In this document: in pieces, positions 1-9,513 of the stretch | How positions within the stretch are numbered: the stretch's first letter is position 1 | Layout: every line of letters begins with the position of its first letter | DNA from: Gallionellaceae bacterium | GTDB lineage: Bacteria > Pseudomonadota > Gammaproteobacteria > Burkholderiales > Gallionellaceae | Reading direction: 5' to 3' | DNA: 64,000 nt | Assembly (NCBI GenBank): GCA_019753125.1 | Contig: JAIELH010000056.1 | Coordinates: 1 to 64,000 of the forward strand | Position numbers and translations under genes: made by a program | Notes under the pieces: model-generated | Database searches by the model: none | What the model was told of the DNA's origin: nothing | The model's input: only the letters and a program-made list of their open reading frames with translations

Positions 1-377
1 TGCCCGAGCGGGCCACCGGTGGTTTCCACACCGGGCGTATAGCCATATTCCGGGTGCCCCGGCGTCTTGGAATGCATCTGGCGGAAGCGCTTCAATTCCT
101 CGATCGGCAAGTCATAACCGGACAAATGCAGCAGCGCATAAATCAGCATCGAACCGTGGCCGTTGGACAGCACGAAGCGGTCGCGGTCAGGCCATTTCGG
201 GTTGACCGGGTTATGGCGCAAATGGCGGTTCCACAACACATCGGCAATTTCGGCCATACCCATCGGCGCGCCCGGATGGCCGGAGTTCGCTTTTTGCACG
301 GCATCCACTGCCAGCATACGGATCGCGCTGGTAATGTCGTTGAACTTTGGGGGGGTGATGTTGCGTGTCGCTGCCAT
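1..377 (-). CDS. tkt: Transketolase, N-terminal part (cut by window start)
   Basis: Transketolase moves two-carbon ketol units between sugar phosphates in the pentose phosphate and Calvin-type pathways, using thiamine diphosphate. Only the first 125 codons are in the window; the gene runs off the left edge. The visible part has the family's early motifs: [11 protein letters not shown] with the substrate-contacting His, the [13 protein letters not shown] cofactor-side motif, HSKTPGHPE and [11 protein letters not shown]. The start is an ATG preceded by AGGAGA, a strong ribosome binding site. It is followed upstream by 170 bases with no gene before ntrX ends, so it probably has its own promoter. 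The identification is firm; whether the gene belongs to a Calvin-cycle operon cannot be seen. Confidence 0.95.
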   Translation of the reverse strand, partial: MAATRNITPPKFNDITSAIRMLAVDAVQKANSGHPGAPMGMAEIADVLWNRHLRHNPVNPKWPDRDRFVLSNGHGSMLIYALLHLSGYDLPIEELKRFRQMHSKTPGHPEYGYTPGVETTGGPLG

Positions 378-547
378 TTGCTTTTATCTCCTGAACATCT
401 TTGCGGGATTGATCACATGAATTCTGCCGGACCTGTAATTATGCCGCAGCACCCCGATTAGGGCAACCACACCCCCTACAGCCGTTTCCGCAAGATTATT
501 CCCATTCGCAAATACAGAAACAATGACAAACACACGCTTAATGTTTA

Positions 548-1204
548 TTACGATTCATTAGCCTCTTCCTCAACGCTCTTTTTGGCCAATTTAACCCCCA
601 GTTGCTTGAGTTTTCGATAAAGATGGGTACGCTCCAGGCCAACTTTTTCGGCTACCCGGGTCATGTTGCCCGCCTCTTTACGCAGATGGTAATCAAAATA
701 GAACGCGTCAAAATGCTCGCGTGCTTCGCGTAGCGGCAAATCCAGCGGCAGCGACATATGCTGCACCTGCCCGCCGCTTCCCGATATGCTCTCCTGGTTG
801 TTCGTTTCCGTATGCTGGAGCGGCGGTTTAGGCGCGCCTTCCCTGATTGCCTTGGCAATGGTGCCCAGCAATTTTTGTAGCGCAATGGGCTTTTCCAGAA
901 AATCCACCGCGCCGATACGCGTCGCCTCGACTGCCGTTTCAATGGTGCCGTGTCCGGACATCATCACAACCGGCATGGTCAGCAAATCCTGTTCAACCCA
1001 CTCCTTGAGCAGGGTAACGCCATCGGTATCAGGCATCCAGATATCGAGCAGCACCAGATCAGGTTCGTGCTCGTTGCGATAGTTGCGCGCCTGCTCGGCA
1101 TTCTCCGCGAGATGCACCTGATAACCCTCATCGAACAGGATTTCCGACAACAGCTCGCGAATGCCGACCTCATCATCTACCACCAGAATTTGCTTGATCG
1201 TCAT
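548..1204 (-). CDS. ntrX: NtrX-like response regulator without AAA+ domain
   Basis: Response regulator of about 218 residues, partner of the adjacent NtrY kinase. The receiver domain (about 1-120) has the acidic pair at D10/D11, phosphoacceptor D54 in LVLLDIWMPD and the conserved K105. A linker follows, then a C-terminal Fis-type helix-turn-helix (TRVAEKVGLERTHLYRKLK). Full NtrX proteins are about 450 residues with a sigma-54-interacting AAA+ ATPase between these parts; it is absent here with no sign of a frameshift. The protein therefore likely binds DNA without activating sigma-54 polymerase (inference). I chose the ATG at 1204, which overlaps the ntrY stop as TGATG and sits behind GAGGAGG; a GTG one codon upstream is possible. 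Confidence 0.88.
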   Translation of the reverse strand: MTIKQILVVDDEVGIRELLSEILFDEGYQVHLAENAEQARNYRNEHEPDLVLLDIWMPDTDGVTLLKEWVEQDLLTMPVVMMSGHGTIETAVEATRIGAVDFLEKPIALQKLLGTIAKAIREGAPKPPLQHTETNNQESISGSGGQVQHMSLPLDLPLREAREHFDAFYFDYHLRKEAGNMTRVAEKVGLERTHLYRKLKQLGVKLAKKSVEEEANES

Positions 1205-3321
1205 CACACCTCCTCAACAAGCGGCAAGCTAATATTGATCCGTGCTCCGCTACCTGCATTATTTTCCAGGGCGATATGCCCGCAATGCTCTTCAACTATT
1301 TTTTTCACTATCGCCAGCCCCAGCCCGGTGCCTTTGGTCTTGGTTGTCATATATGGCTCAAATGCGCGCGACAGGATGCTTTCCGGAAAACCTGCCCCGT
1401 TATCCTCGACACGCAGATGAATTTCCCCATTATGCATTTCGGTGCTTAATATTATTTTTGGCTGCACCACCCCCTGCAAGGCGTCTTGCGCATTCTGCAA
1501 CAAATTGTGGATGACCTGCCGCAAACGGGTGGCATCCCCGTTGATTTCGCTCCGCGTTGCTTCCAGTTTCAACACGAGATGCACTGCATTCGCTTCGTAT
1601 AACCCCAACACCTCCTTGATCAGCTTATGCATATCCAGGCGCGACAGCTTCAAGGCAGGGCCGCGCGCATAATCGGCAAAATCGCTGACCATGTTCTTCA
1701 TTGCGCCAACCTGGCTGACAATGGTTTGCGTGGCGCGCCGCAGCAGTTGCGCATCCTTTTCATCGAGTTTGTCACAGAGTTTATGCTGTAAACGCTCCGC
1801 CGAAAGCTGTATCGGTGTGAGCGGGTTTTTGATTTCATGCGCAAGACGGCGCGCCACTTCGCCCCATGCCGCCTGCCGCTCTGCCCTCAGCAAATGGCTG
1901 ATATCATCGAACACCACCACATAACCCGCCTCTCCGCCTTGCGGCAAACGTGTGCCGCGCATCAGCAGTATCTGTGCGCCATTCTTGCTCAGGCGCTCTA
2001 TTTGCCGCTGCCATTCTCCGCTGTCCATTTCACCGAAAGCCTCGATGATGGTGTGGCAGAACGAGTTCAACAGGCTATGCCTTTCGGCAATCTGGCCAAG
2101 CGACACGCGTTGCATCTCTTGCAGCGGCGCCCCCAGAATATTGGCCGCGCTGGTATTCACCGAACGCAAACGCATTTCGTCATCCAGCGCCAATACGCCT
2201 GAAGACAAATGGGTCAACACGCTTTCCAGGTAAACTTTGGCGCTCTCCACCTCGCGCTGCTGTTGCTCACTGGCATGCTTCGCCTCGAACAACTGGCGCG
2301 TCATCTGGTTGAACAAACCGGTCAGCGCGCCCAACTCATCGCTACTCTGGATCGGACGCTGCCCGGTAAAATCGCCCTGCGCCACGGCGCGCGTGCCTTC
2401 CGCCAATGCCTCCAGCGATGAGCCCAAACGCTCGCTGATGAAAAATGCCACCGATACCGCCGTCAACAACACCACCAGCAACGAAAGCGTCAGCGTGATT
2501 GCATACAAACGCTTCAGCCCGAGGCGCGATAACGTCAGTTCCTGATAATCCCGGTACACCGACTGCACAGTCTCGGCATCCGCCTCGATCTGCTTCGGCA
2601 CAGGCTGGGTAAACTGCAATATGTACCGCGCACCCGCCTGGCCGCTGCCATTTACCGCCGCCAGTGCGCGCAATGTCAGACCTTTCGGCAAGGTGTCGAT
2701 CACCGCATACTCGCCCTTGTCCATCACATGCCGGAGCGCATCACCATCAGGCATATCCAGCAAACGCAGGTTGTCGCCAGAGGAAAATGCGATCAAGTTT
2801 CCTTTGGCTGTGAATAGAGCCGCTTTTTGCGCCACCTTCTCATCCACCATCTGCTTCAGGGCGCGCTGATATTGCTCGGATGGTTTTTCCGCCAGTAATA
2901 ACGCGGCAAATTGTGTCTTTTTGGCAAGCTCTTTCAGGCTGTTATCCAGGCCGCTTCTGCCCAGGTTAAGGCCCCCTTCAAGCGCCTTTTCGACGCGCAC
3001 GTCAAACCATGATTCAATGCTTTTACCCAGAAACTGCACCGATACGGCGTAAATCAGGATACCCGGCAACACCGCAATCAGCGTAAAAGAAAGCACCAGA
3101 CGCAGAGTCAGTTTTGAACCGAAGACTTTATTTTTGAGTTTATTGCGTAACCGCCAGAACTGGTAGCAGACCACCCCGAGCAAACCCAGCGCAAGCACGC
3201 CGGTCAGCCCGAGCACGCCGTAATAACCGCCGGAAAAGATATCGGAATTGCCACTGCTCCCGGACAACAGGTACAGCAATGCCCCACCCACGACAATGCC
3301 GATGGAAATCAGGTATTTCAC
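1204..3321 (-). CDS. ntrY: NtrY-type sensor histidine kinase
   Basis: Membrane histidine kinase of 705 residues, the length expected for NtrY. The N-terminal third has several hydrophobic segments (about 5-22, 33-55, 75-100, and one near 280-300 that closes a large extracytoplasmic loop). HAMP (SLEALAEGTRAVAQGDF) and PAS regions follow. The phosphorylated His is in RLAHEIKNPLTPIQLSAERL near residue 490. The ATPase domain shows HNLLQNAQDAL, DNGAGFP and KGTGLGLAIVKK. It is translationally coupled to ntrX downstream and starts 7 bases after the DUF4390 gene, so the three form one operon. The signal sensed is unknown; nitrogen or redox control is a family-level inference. Confidence 0.93.
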   Translation of the reverse strand: MKYLISIGIVVGGALLYLLSGSSGNSDIFSGGYYGVLGLTGVLALGLLGVVCYQFWRLRNKLKNKVFGSKLTLRLVLSFTLIAVLPGILIYAVSVQFLGKSIESWFDVRVEKALEGGLNLGRSGLDNSLKELAKKTQFAALLLAEKPSEQYQRALKQMVDEKVAQKAALFTAKGNLIAFSSGDNLRLLDMPDGDALRHVMDKGEYAVIDTLPKGLTLRALAAVNGSGQAGARYILQFTQPVPKQIEADAETVQSVYRDYQELTLSRLGLKRLYAITLTLSLLVVLLTAVSVAFFISERLGSSLEALAEGTRAVAQGDFTGQRPIQSSDELGALTGLFNQMTRQLFEAKHASEQQQREVESAKVYLESVLTHLSSGVLALDDEMRLRSVNTSAANILGAPLQEMQRVSLGQIAERHSLLNSFCHTIIEAFGEMDSGEWQRQIERLSKNGAQILLMRGTRLPQGGEAGYVVVFDDISHLLRAERQAAWGEVARRLAHEIKNPLTPIQLSAERLQHKLCDKLDEKDAQLLRRATQTIVSQVGAMKNMVSDFADYARGPALKLSRLDMHKLIKEVLGLYEANAVHLVLKLEATRSEINGDATRLRQVIHNLLQNAQDALQGVVQPKIILSTEMHNGEIHLRVEDNGAGFPESILSRAFEPYMTTKTKGTGLGLAIVKKIVEEHCGHIALENNAGSGARINISLPLVEEV

Positions 3322-3328
3322 CGCCCCA

Positions 3329-3967
3329 TCACTCCGCTCTGCTTTCGGTGTATACGATATCCGCCGGATGAACCACCCAGTAATACCAATCGGAATTAAG
3401 TGTCCAATCTTTGCCGGTCAGCGCATTCACCTGCAACAGCTTCGGCAATTGTGCGGTGTCCAGCCTCAAACGCACCGCTGCCGTATAGCTGCTATTTTTC
3501 TTCAACAGCTCTGCGGAAATGGGAGGCGAAATTTGCCTCGCCAGCATGTTTAACGCATCCTCAAAGCTGGCAAAATTCTGGAACAGCGCTCCGCGAGAGA
3601 TACGGTACTGCCGCGTCAACATGCTGTACGAAAGCTTGGCGGTCTGCTCACCGCGAAAGACCTCCTCATCCATCCAGTACCAGCGTGAGCGTGTCAACGA
3701 AAATTCGCTGACAAAATGTAGCGGTACACCGCGCGACAAAGCCTGTTGCACCACGAGCGTCAGATTGACCCCATAATTGGCGTAGAGTTGATAGCCCTCC
3801 TCACCGTGGCGCATTTCCGCCTTGTTGATGGAAATACCCTCTGCCTGTACTGCCGCCACAAACAGGCCGGCGAGCAATATGCCGCGCAGCAGCAGGCCGG
3901 TGCGCACGACAACTGCACCAAGCAAATTCACCAGCGCGGGAAAAACGGATTGATGGGAAGCTGTCAT
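3329..3967 (-). CDS. DUF4390 family protein
   Basis: A 212-residue protein of the DUF4390 family, which in Betaproteobacteria is regularly found just upstream of ntrY. A hydrophobic stretch at about residues 20-42 looks like a signal peptide or membrane anchor. The rest is soluble and mixed in composition (SRWYWMDEEVF, RQYRISRGALFQNF, LNSDWYYWVVHP). It is likely exported and may work with the NtrY sensor, but this rests on gene order alone. It begins the DUF4390-ntrY-ntrX operon. No catalytic motif is visible. Confidence 0.82.
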   Translation of the reverse strand: MTASHQSVFPALVNLLGAVVVRTGLLLRGILLAGLFVAAVQAEGISINKAEMRHGEEGYQLYANYGVNLTLVVQQALSRGVPLHFVSEFSLTRSRWYWMDEEVFRGEQTAKLSYSMLTRQYRISRGALFQNFASFEDALNMLARQISPPISAELLKKNSSYTAAVRLRLDTAQLPKLLQVNALTGKDWTLNSDWYYWVVHPADIVYTESRAE

Positions 3968-4144
3968 AGGTACGCGCGTTTAATCATGTTTGCGGGCGCA
4001 ACATATAGGCCCATCGCTTTCTTTATTCTGCAAGAAGCGCCATTCAAGCCGCCATGAACACCTGTTCTGCATACCTGCTACTTCATCAAGCAGACAAAGA
4101 CCCGCAGCCATTGGCACGACAGATATTTACCGGAAATGAGGGTG

Positions 4145-6751
4145 TCATTTTTTCTTTGGCAACGATTTTTTAACTGCCGGTTTCGTTGCCTTCGTGGCAG
4201 CCTTGACAGATGTCTTCTTTGCCACAGTCGTTTTGGCGGTATCCTTGGCTTTAGGTGCCTTGGCTTTGGTCGCTTTAGCCTTAGGCACCTTGGCAACCGC
4301 CTTCCTGGTTTTTCCGCCACCCTTGGCGGCTTTGGCTGCAATCAATTCCAGCGCCTGCTCCAACGTCAACTCTTCCAGCGAAATATCTTTCGGCAGAGTG
4401 GCATTGACCTTGCCATGGCGGACATAGTTTCCGTAACGCCCGCTGCAAACTTCCACACTGGCCTTGTCGTCTGGGTGATCGCCCAAGGTGCGCAGCACGG
4501 TATTGCCTTCCCGTGCCTGCGCCAACAACTCTACGGCGCGCTCCAGCGCGATATCGAAAATACTGTCGGTGCGCGGTATGGATTTAAATTTGCCGTCATG
4601 CCCGATATAAGGGCCGAAGCGGCCGATATTGACGATGACCTTCTTGCCGGTTTCAGGATGCACACCAAGCTCACGCGGCAATGAAAGCAGCTTCAGCGCA
4701 CCGGCCAAGTCGGCCTGCTCGACAGGCATCTCCTTGGGCCATGACACACGCTTGGGCTTGATTTTTTCGCCCTTTACCGCTTCCCCGAGTTGCACGTAAT
4801 GGCCATACGGACCGCGCAGCAACAATACCGGCTGCTGGCTGCCCGGATGCATACCCAGCTCGACTCTCGCCGATGCGTCGTCTTGCGATTCGCCGCTGAG
4901 ACTGCGTTTGTACTTGCATTCCGGATAGTTGGTACAGCTTATAAAGCTGCCGTAACGGCTGAGTTTTTTGGCCAGCGGTTTACCGCATTCCGGACAGGCT
5001 TCGTCGAGCAATTCAACCGGGCGATCGATGTTGGCCTTATCGCTGATAAGACTCGAAAAACCCTGCCAGAATTCCGCCATCACACCGATCCAGTCGCGCT
5101 TGCCTTCCGATACTTCGTCAAGTTCGTCTTCAAGGTGTGCGGTGAAACCATAATCCACATAGCGCGTAAAATGCTCGGTGAGAAAGCGCGTGACCACACG
5201 GCCGACATCGGTCGGAACGAAGCGCTTCTTGTCGAGAATGGCGTATTCTCTGGCTTGCAGCGTGGAAATGATCGTCGCGTAAGTGGATGGCCTACCGATG
5301 CCGTATTCCTCCAGCGATTTGACCAAGCTGGCCTCGGAGTAGCGCGGCGGCGGCTGGGTGAAGTGTTGTTCGCCGTACAGTTTGTCCAGCGGCAGCACAT
5401 CTCCCTCCGCCAGCGGCGGCAACTTGCCGCCCTCTTCTTCGGCGGCATCGTCCACATCTTCCATATACACGCCGATGAAACCGGGAAATACCAATACCTG
5501 CCCGGATGCACGAAACAATGTGGTGTCACCGCCCAAACGGATATCCAGGCTCACCGTATCGAACCGCGCCGGAGCCATCTGGCACGCAAGCGTGCGCTTC
5601 CATATCATTTCATAGAGGCGCGCCTGATCGGCGGTCAAATGGCTGCGAATGCTGTCCGGGGCGCGCTCGATCGAGGTCGGGCGTATCGCCTCATGCGATT
5701 CCTGCGCGTTCTTGGTCTTGCTCTTGTAGGCCGGCTGGGTGCTTGGCAAATATTCGCTGGAGAAATTGCTTCTGATGTAGTCGCGGATCTCTTGCACCGC
5801 TTCTTTGGCCAATGATACCGAGTCGGTACGCATGTAGGAAATCAAACCGACCGTCTGACCGCCGATATCCACGCCCTCGTACAGCGATTGTGCGGTGCGC
5901 ATCGTGCGTTCGGCGGACATGCCCAGCTTGCGCACCGCTTCCTGTTGCAGCGTGGAGGTGGTGAACGGCGCGGCCGCATAGCGTTGCTTGGCTTTTTTCT
6001 CGACGCGCGCCACCTTGGGTGGTAACTTGGCATCGTTGAGCTTGGCGAAAATCGCCTCATATTCTGCCTGGCTGCCGATACTGAGCTGCTCCAGTTTCTT
6101 GCCCTGATACTGGAACAGCTTGGCGGTGAACGGCTGGTGATCCTTGTGGCTGTCCAGATGCACTGTCCAGTATTCCTGGCTCTTGAATGCCTCAATCTCC
6201 AGTTCGCGCTCAACGATCAAACGCAAGGCCGGGCTTTGCACGCGGCCTGCCGACAAACCGGGACGAATCTTGCGCCACAGCAGCGGCGACAAATTAAAAC
6301 CGACCAGATAATCCAGCGCGCGCCGTGCCTGCTGCGCATTGACTAACGGCATTGAGATTTCACGCGGGTGAGCGACCGCTTCGCGCACCGCGGACTGGGT
6401 GATCTCATAGAACACCACGCGTTGCATATTCTTATTTTTCAGGCCACGCTTGACCTTCAGCAACTCAGAAATATGCCAGGCAATCGCCTCTCCCTCGCGA
6501 TCCGGGTCAGGCGCCAGCAGGATATTGTCAGCGAGCGTGGCCGCCTTGGCTATTTCGCCCATATGTTTGCTGTTACGCGCAATAGTTTCATATTGCATCG
6601 CAAAATTATTCGCGGTATCGACTGCGCCGTTCTTGGGGATCAAGTCACGCACATGCCCATACGAGGCGAGCACTTCAAAATCCTTGCCCAGATATTTTTT
6701 AAGCGTCTTGGCCTTGGCCGGAGACTCGACGATCAGAAGATTGGTTGCCAT
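4145..6751 (-). CDS. topA: DNA topoisomerase I with basic C-terminal tail
   Basis: Type IA topoisomerase of 868 residues that relaxes negative supercoils. The Toprim domain opens the protein (NLLIVESPAKAKTLKKYLG, DPDREGEAIAWH). The catalytic Tyr lies in GLISYMRTDSVSL. A zinc-finger segment of the form CPECGKPL...CTNYPECKY follows near residue 600, and then domains with RFGPYIGHDGKF and GRYGNYVRHGK. The last 60 or so residues are almost entirely Lys, Ala, Pro and Thr, like a histone H1 tail; E. coli TopA lacks this but many Betaproteobacteria carry basic tails. It is the last gene of the LysM-dprA-smg-topA cluster, 15 bases after smg. Confidence 0.97.
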   Translation of the reverse strand: MATNLLIVESPAKAKTLKKYLGKDFEVLASYGHVRDLIPKNGAVDTANNFAMQYETIARNSKHMGEIAKAATLADNILLAPDPDREGEAIAWHISELLKVKRGLKNKNMQRVVFYEITQSAVREAVAHPREISMPLVNAQQARRALDYLVGFNLSPLLWRKIRPGLSAGRVQSPALRLIVERELEIEAFKSQEYWTVHLDSHKDHQPFTAKLFQYQGKKLEQLSIGSQAEYEAIFAKLNDAKLPPKVARVEKKAKQRYAAAPFTTSTLQQEAVRKLGMSAERTMRTAQSLYEGVDIGGQTVGLISYMRTDSVSLAKEAVQEIRDYIRSNFSSEYLPSTQPAYKSKTKNAQESHEAIRPTSIERAPDSIRSHLTADQARLYEMIWKRTLACQMAPARFDTVSLDIRLGGDTTLFRASGQVLVFPGFIGVYMEDVDDAAEEEGGKLPPLAEGDVLPLDKLYGEQHFTQPPPRYSEASLVKSLEEYGIGRPSTYATIISTLQAREYAILDKKRFVPTDVGRVVTRFLTEHFTRYVDYGFTAHLEDELDEVSEGKRDWIGVMAEFWQGFSSLISDKANIDRPVELLDEACPECGKPLAKKLSRYGSFISCTNYPECKYKRSLSGESQDDASARVELGMHPGSQQPVLLLRGPYGHYVQLGEAVKGEKIKPKRVSWPKEMPVEQADLAGALKLLSLPRELGVHPETGKKVIVNIGRFGPYIGHDGKFKSIPRTDSIFDIALERAVELLAQAREGNTVLRTLGDHPDDKASVEVCSGRYGNYVRHGKVNATLPKDISLEELTLEQALELIAAKAAKGGGKTRKAVAKVPKAKATKAKAPKAKDTAKTTVAKKTSVKAATKATKPAVKKSLPKKK

Positions 6752-6766
6752 GCGTGCAATTGGGAC

Positions 6767-7222
6767 TTAGTGTAATTGTGTGGAATACAGCGGCGTGAGC
6801 AGCTCTTCGACCAGCAACGGATCAATATCCTGATGGCGGTTCCACAAGACCATCAACATAATCAGCTTAAGCTTGTCCAGACCTAAATTTTCCTGTTGCA
6901 ACGCGACGGCACGATCAATAATCATCTCGCGCTCAACAGCGGAAATCATGTGCTGTCGCTCGGAAAACATCAGGAATTGGCGCGCTTCATAACTGATACG
7001 ATGCAGCTCCAGCTCGGCAAAATGGCGCAATCCGGCATGCTCAAGGCTGGCCGGATAGCTGTCAGGGCTCTGTTGTTGCAGCGCGGACAGCCAGGTCAAT
7101 GCTTCGTCGATCTCCTCGCCTTCAAATCCGGCGGCGGAAAGCTTGCGCGACAATTTGTCTGGCTCCGGATAACTGCCTGCGTCAAAATAGCTTTCAAACA
7201 AGTACATTAGAATTTCGAACAT
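6767..7222 (-). CDS. smg: Smg family protein (DUF494)
   Basis: A 151-residue acidic protein of the Smg/DUF494 family, recognised by its N-terminus (MFEILMYLFESYFD), its length and its place between dprA and topA. The biochemical role of Smg is not established. The sequence is mostly helical, with no signal peptide, membrane span or metal motif. It starts 11 bases after the dprA stop and is followed 15 bases later by topA, so it is probably cotranscribed with both. Confidence 0.93.
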   Translation of the reverse strand: MFEILMYLFESYFDAGSYPEPDKLSRKLSAAGFEGEEIDEALTWLSALQQQSPDSYPASLEHAGLRHFAELELHRISYEARQFLMFSERQHMISAVEREMIIDRAVALQQENLGLDKLKLIMLMVLWNRHQDIDPLLVEELLTPLYSTQLH

Positions 7223-7233
7223 GATGTGCGTTA

Positions 7234-8388
7234 TTAGTGGATTCGTTGATACAAACCGCCGGGCAACGCGCTGATGCGTCCCTCCAGCTCAAGTTCCAAC
7301 AGCATGGCGGATAGCTGGCTTACCGTCAAGCCGCAACGTCCGCCGAGCGTTTCCAGGTCAACCGGATCAAAGCCCATCTGCTCCAATAAAGCCGAATCTG
7401 CGCCTTGTGCCACTGGGTTATGCGCGTATGCGACAGGCAGTTCGCCCAATTCCTCAAGAATATCCTGCGCAGTCTCGACAAGTTTTGCGCCTTGTTTAAG
7501 CAGCGCATGGCAACCTTTGCTTTGCGGCGCATGAATCGAGCCGGGTATCGCAAATACATCGCGATTCTGTTCCAACGCCAGCCGCGCGGTAATCAACGAG
7601 CCGCTTTGCAACGATGCTTCCACCACCAGGCATCCCGTACTCATGCCGCTGATGATGCGGTTGCGGCGTGGAAAATTGGCGGCCAGCGGCGGTGTGCCGA
7701 GAGGAAATTCCGAGATTAGCGCACCCTGATGGGCCAGCGCATGCGCAAGGTCGCGGTTAGCCGCCGGATAGACTTTGTCCAGCCCGGTACCGACCACCCC
7801 GATACTGCCACCCTGCCCGTGCAATGCACCGCGATGCGCGGCAGCGTCGACGCCATGCGCCATGCCGCTGATAATGCACAGTCCCGCATTGCTCAACGAT
7901 TTGGCAAATGCCTCGGCATTATTGATGCCTTGGGGTGTGGCATTGCGGCTGCCGACCACCGCCAGCGCAGGTTGGTTCAACAGATCAAGCCGCCCTTTCA
8001 CATACAATAATAACGGCGGATCGGAAATGTTCAGCAGCGCTTGCGGATAGGCACGGTCGGCGAGAGTGATGATGCGGTTATTGCCATCTTCGAGCCAGGC
8101 CAGCGTAGCGGCAAGCGCATCATCGTCAATGCCTTTGCCGATTTCGCTTGCGACTTCCGCTTTGACGACGGATTTGAGCGAGCTAACAGGCGCATCGAAA
8201 ATCGCCTCTGGCGAACCGAATTCCTTCAGCAGGCAGCGCGCTCCTTCACCACCCAGACCACGCATCAAGCTGAGCGCCAGCCATGCCTTGAGTGAAACAT
8301 TATCGCAGCCGTTAGTTTGTTTCGGATACGCAGTCAAACATCTTTCAGCCGGCAGCCCGCATGGATGGCCAGTAGTTTCAACAGTCAT
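7234..8388 (-). CDS. dprA: DNA processing protein DprA
   Basis: DprA (384 residues) binds incoming single-stranded DNA and loads RecA during natural transformation. The Rossmann-like core shows VVGSRNATPQG, GLCIISGMAHGVDAAAH, GVVGTGLDKVYP and the FPRRNRIISGMS loop. The C-terminal 60 residues form the small winged-helix domain (LGGRCGLTVSQLSAMLLELE). The first 30 residues before the usual start of homology are unusual and contain three Cys; no other in-frame ATG offers a shorter start before the SAM-like segment. The gene begins 3 bases after the LysM gene stop, indicating coupling. Other competence genes are not in view. Confidence 0.95.
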   Translation of the reverse strand: MTVETTGHPCGLPAERCLTAYPKQTNGCDNVSLKAWLALSLMRGLGGEGARCLLKEFGSPEAIFDAPVSSLKSVVKAEVASEIGKGIDDDALAATLAWLEDGNNRIITLADRAYPQALLNISDPPLLLYVKGRLDLLNQPALAVVGSRNATPQGINNAEAFAKSLSNAGLCIISGMAHGVDAAAHRGALHGQGGSIGVVGTGLDKVYPAANRDLAHALAHQGALISEFPLGTPPLAANFPRRNRIISGMSTGCLVVEASLQSGSLITARLALEQNRDVFAIPGSIHAPQSKGCHALLKQGAKLVETAQDILEELGELPVAYAHNPVAQGADSALLEQMGFDPVDLETLGGRCGLTVSQLSAMLLELELEGRISALPGGLYQRIH

Positions 8389-8390
8389 AC

Positions 8391-9413
8391 TCAGGGGGTT
8401 TTTGCCTGATCCAGCAATTCCACCGGCAATTTGGTCTGCATTACCAGCGCGTATGACACCTTGTCGAATACACGAAACACGAACAGCAAACCATAACGCT
8501 CATCCGGCAGCAAGGTCTTTTCATCATTGTTTTTGACCGTTTCACCCTTGCGGTACAAAGCCAGCACATGGCCGCTTTCCAGACCATCGCGCTTGCCCTT
8601 GTTCAAGGTGACAAGAGTGTTCTGCCCGCCCTGAGAGACTCCTCCATAAATGGAAATGATACGCGCCAGAACGTCACCTGCAGGTGCGCGCGGCAGATAA
8701 GTGCTGAAGACTTCACCGGAGTGCATAACCAGACGGTCGCCCTTGTCAATTTCCTGCACCGCCTTTGTGATCAATACAGTGCTGACATCGGCAAAATCTG
8801 TTACTTCAACATTGCCCAGGTAGATAGCTTCAATCCCCAATACTTCATTGGTATCCGGATCAAGCAAAGTTTTGCCGGGACGATAAATCTGCCACTTGGC
8901 CCCCTTGTCAGCAGGCAAGCCTTTTGCAAAACCCACATCACCCGAACCAAGCGTCACGCGTCCGGCACGCGCGCCAACTAACGTCGGCGCCTCTTTCAGT
9001 TCACCCTCTTGAATGATCAGTGGCTGGCTCAGGAACGGCGCAATGGCGCTGGCAGGAATGCTGGGTATCGCATCGCGCTCGCTGTAACTCTCGCGGATCT
9101 TCGGCGAGAGTTTGACCAATCCATTCGTACCGGCCTGGCCAATCCGCAACGTGTTATTGGCGCGATTCAGAACAATTACATCACCGGGATAAATCCAGTG
9201 CGGGTCTTTGATGATGTCCTTGTTTGCACCCCAGATATACGGCCATCTCCATGGATCTTTGAAAAATTTGCCTGAGATGCTCCACAGCGTGTCTCCTTTG
9301 GTGACAATATGCAGATCGGGCGCATCTTTGCGAAGCTCTGGAACGGTTTCAGGTTGCGCGGCAAAAGCTAGGGCGGGCAATAAAAGGCAAATCAGCGATA
9401 TAATCTTGCGCAT
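8391..9413 (-). CDS. LysM domain protein, exported
   Basis: Exported peptidoglycan-binding protein of 340 residues. A signal peptide (MRKIISLICLLLPALAFAA) is followed at about residues 35-85 by a LysM domain (HIVTKGDTLWSISGKFF, then DPHWIYPGDVIVL). The remainder is a long domain with no known catalytic motif. A much longer upstream open frame exists, but the ATG at 9413 directly precedes the signal peptide and fits the family. It is the first gene of the LysM-dprA-smg-topA cluster and is divergent from def, with 100 bases between them for promoters. Confidence 0.92.
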   Translation of the reverse strand: MRKIISLICLLLPALAFAAQPETVPELRKDAPDLHIVTKGDTLWSISGKFFKDPWRWPYIWGANKDIIKDPHWIYPGDVIVLNRANNTLRIGQAGTNGLVKLSPKIRESYSERDAIPSIPASAIAPFLSQPLIIQEGELKEAPTLVGARAGRVTLGSGDVGFAKGLPADKGAKWQIYRPGKTLLDPDTNEVLGIEAIYLGNVEVTDFADVSTVLITKAVQEIDKGDRLVMHSGEVFSTYLPRAPAGDVLARIISIYGGVSQGGQNTLVTLNKGKRDGLESGHVLALYRKGETVKNNDEKTLLPDERYGLLFVFRVFDKVSYALVMQTKLPVELLDQAKTP

Positions 9414-9513
9414 CGAAAACTCCGGCAGGATGATGTAAGGAGCGCGCAATACAGCCGCGGCCAGCCAAATTCTGCATCCAGCCGCCCAAATTAGCAAGCA
9501 TTTAAGGAAAGCG

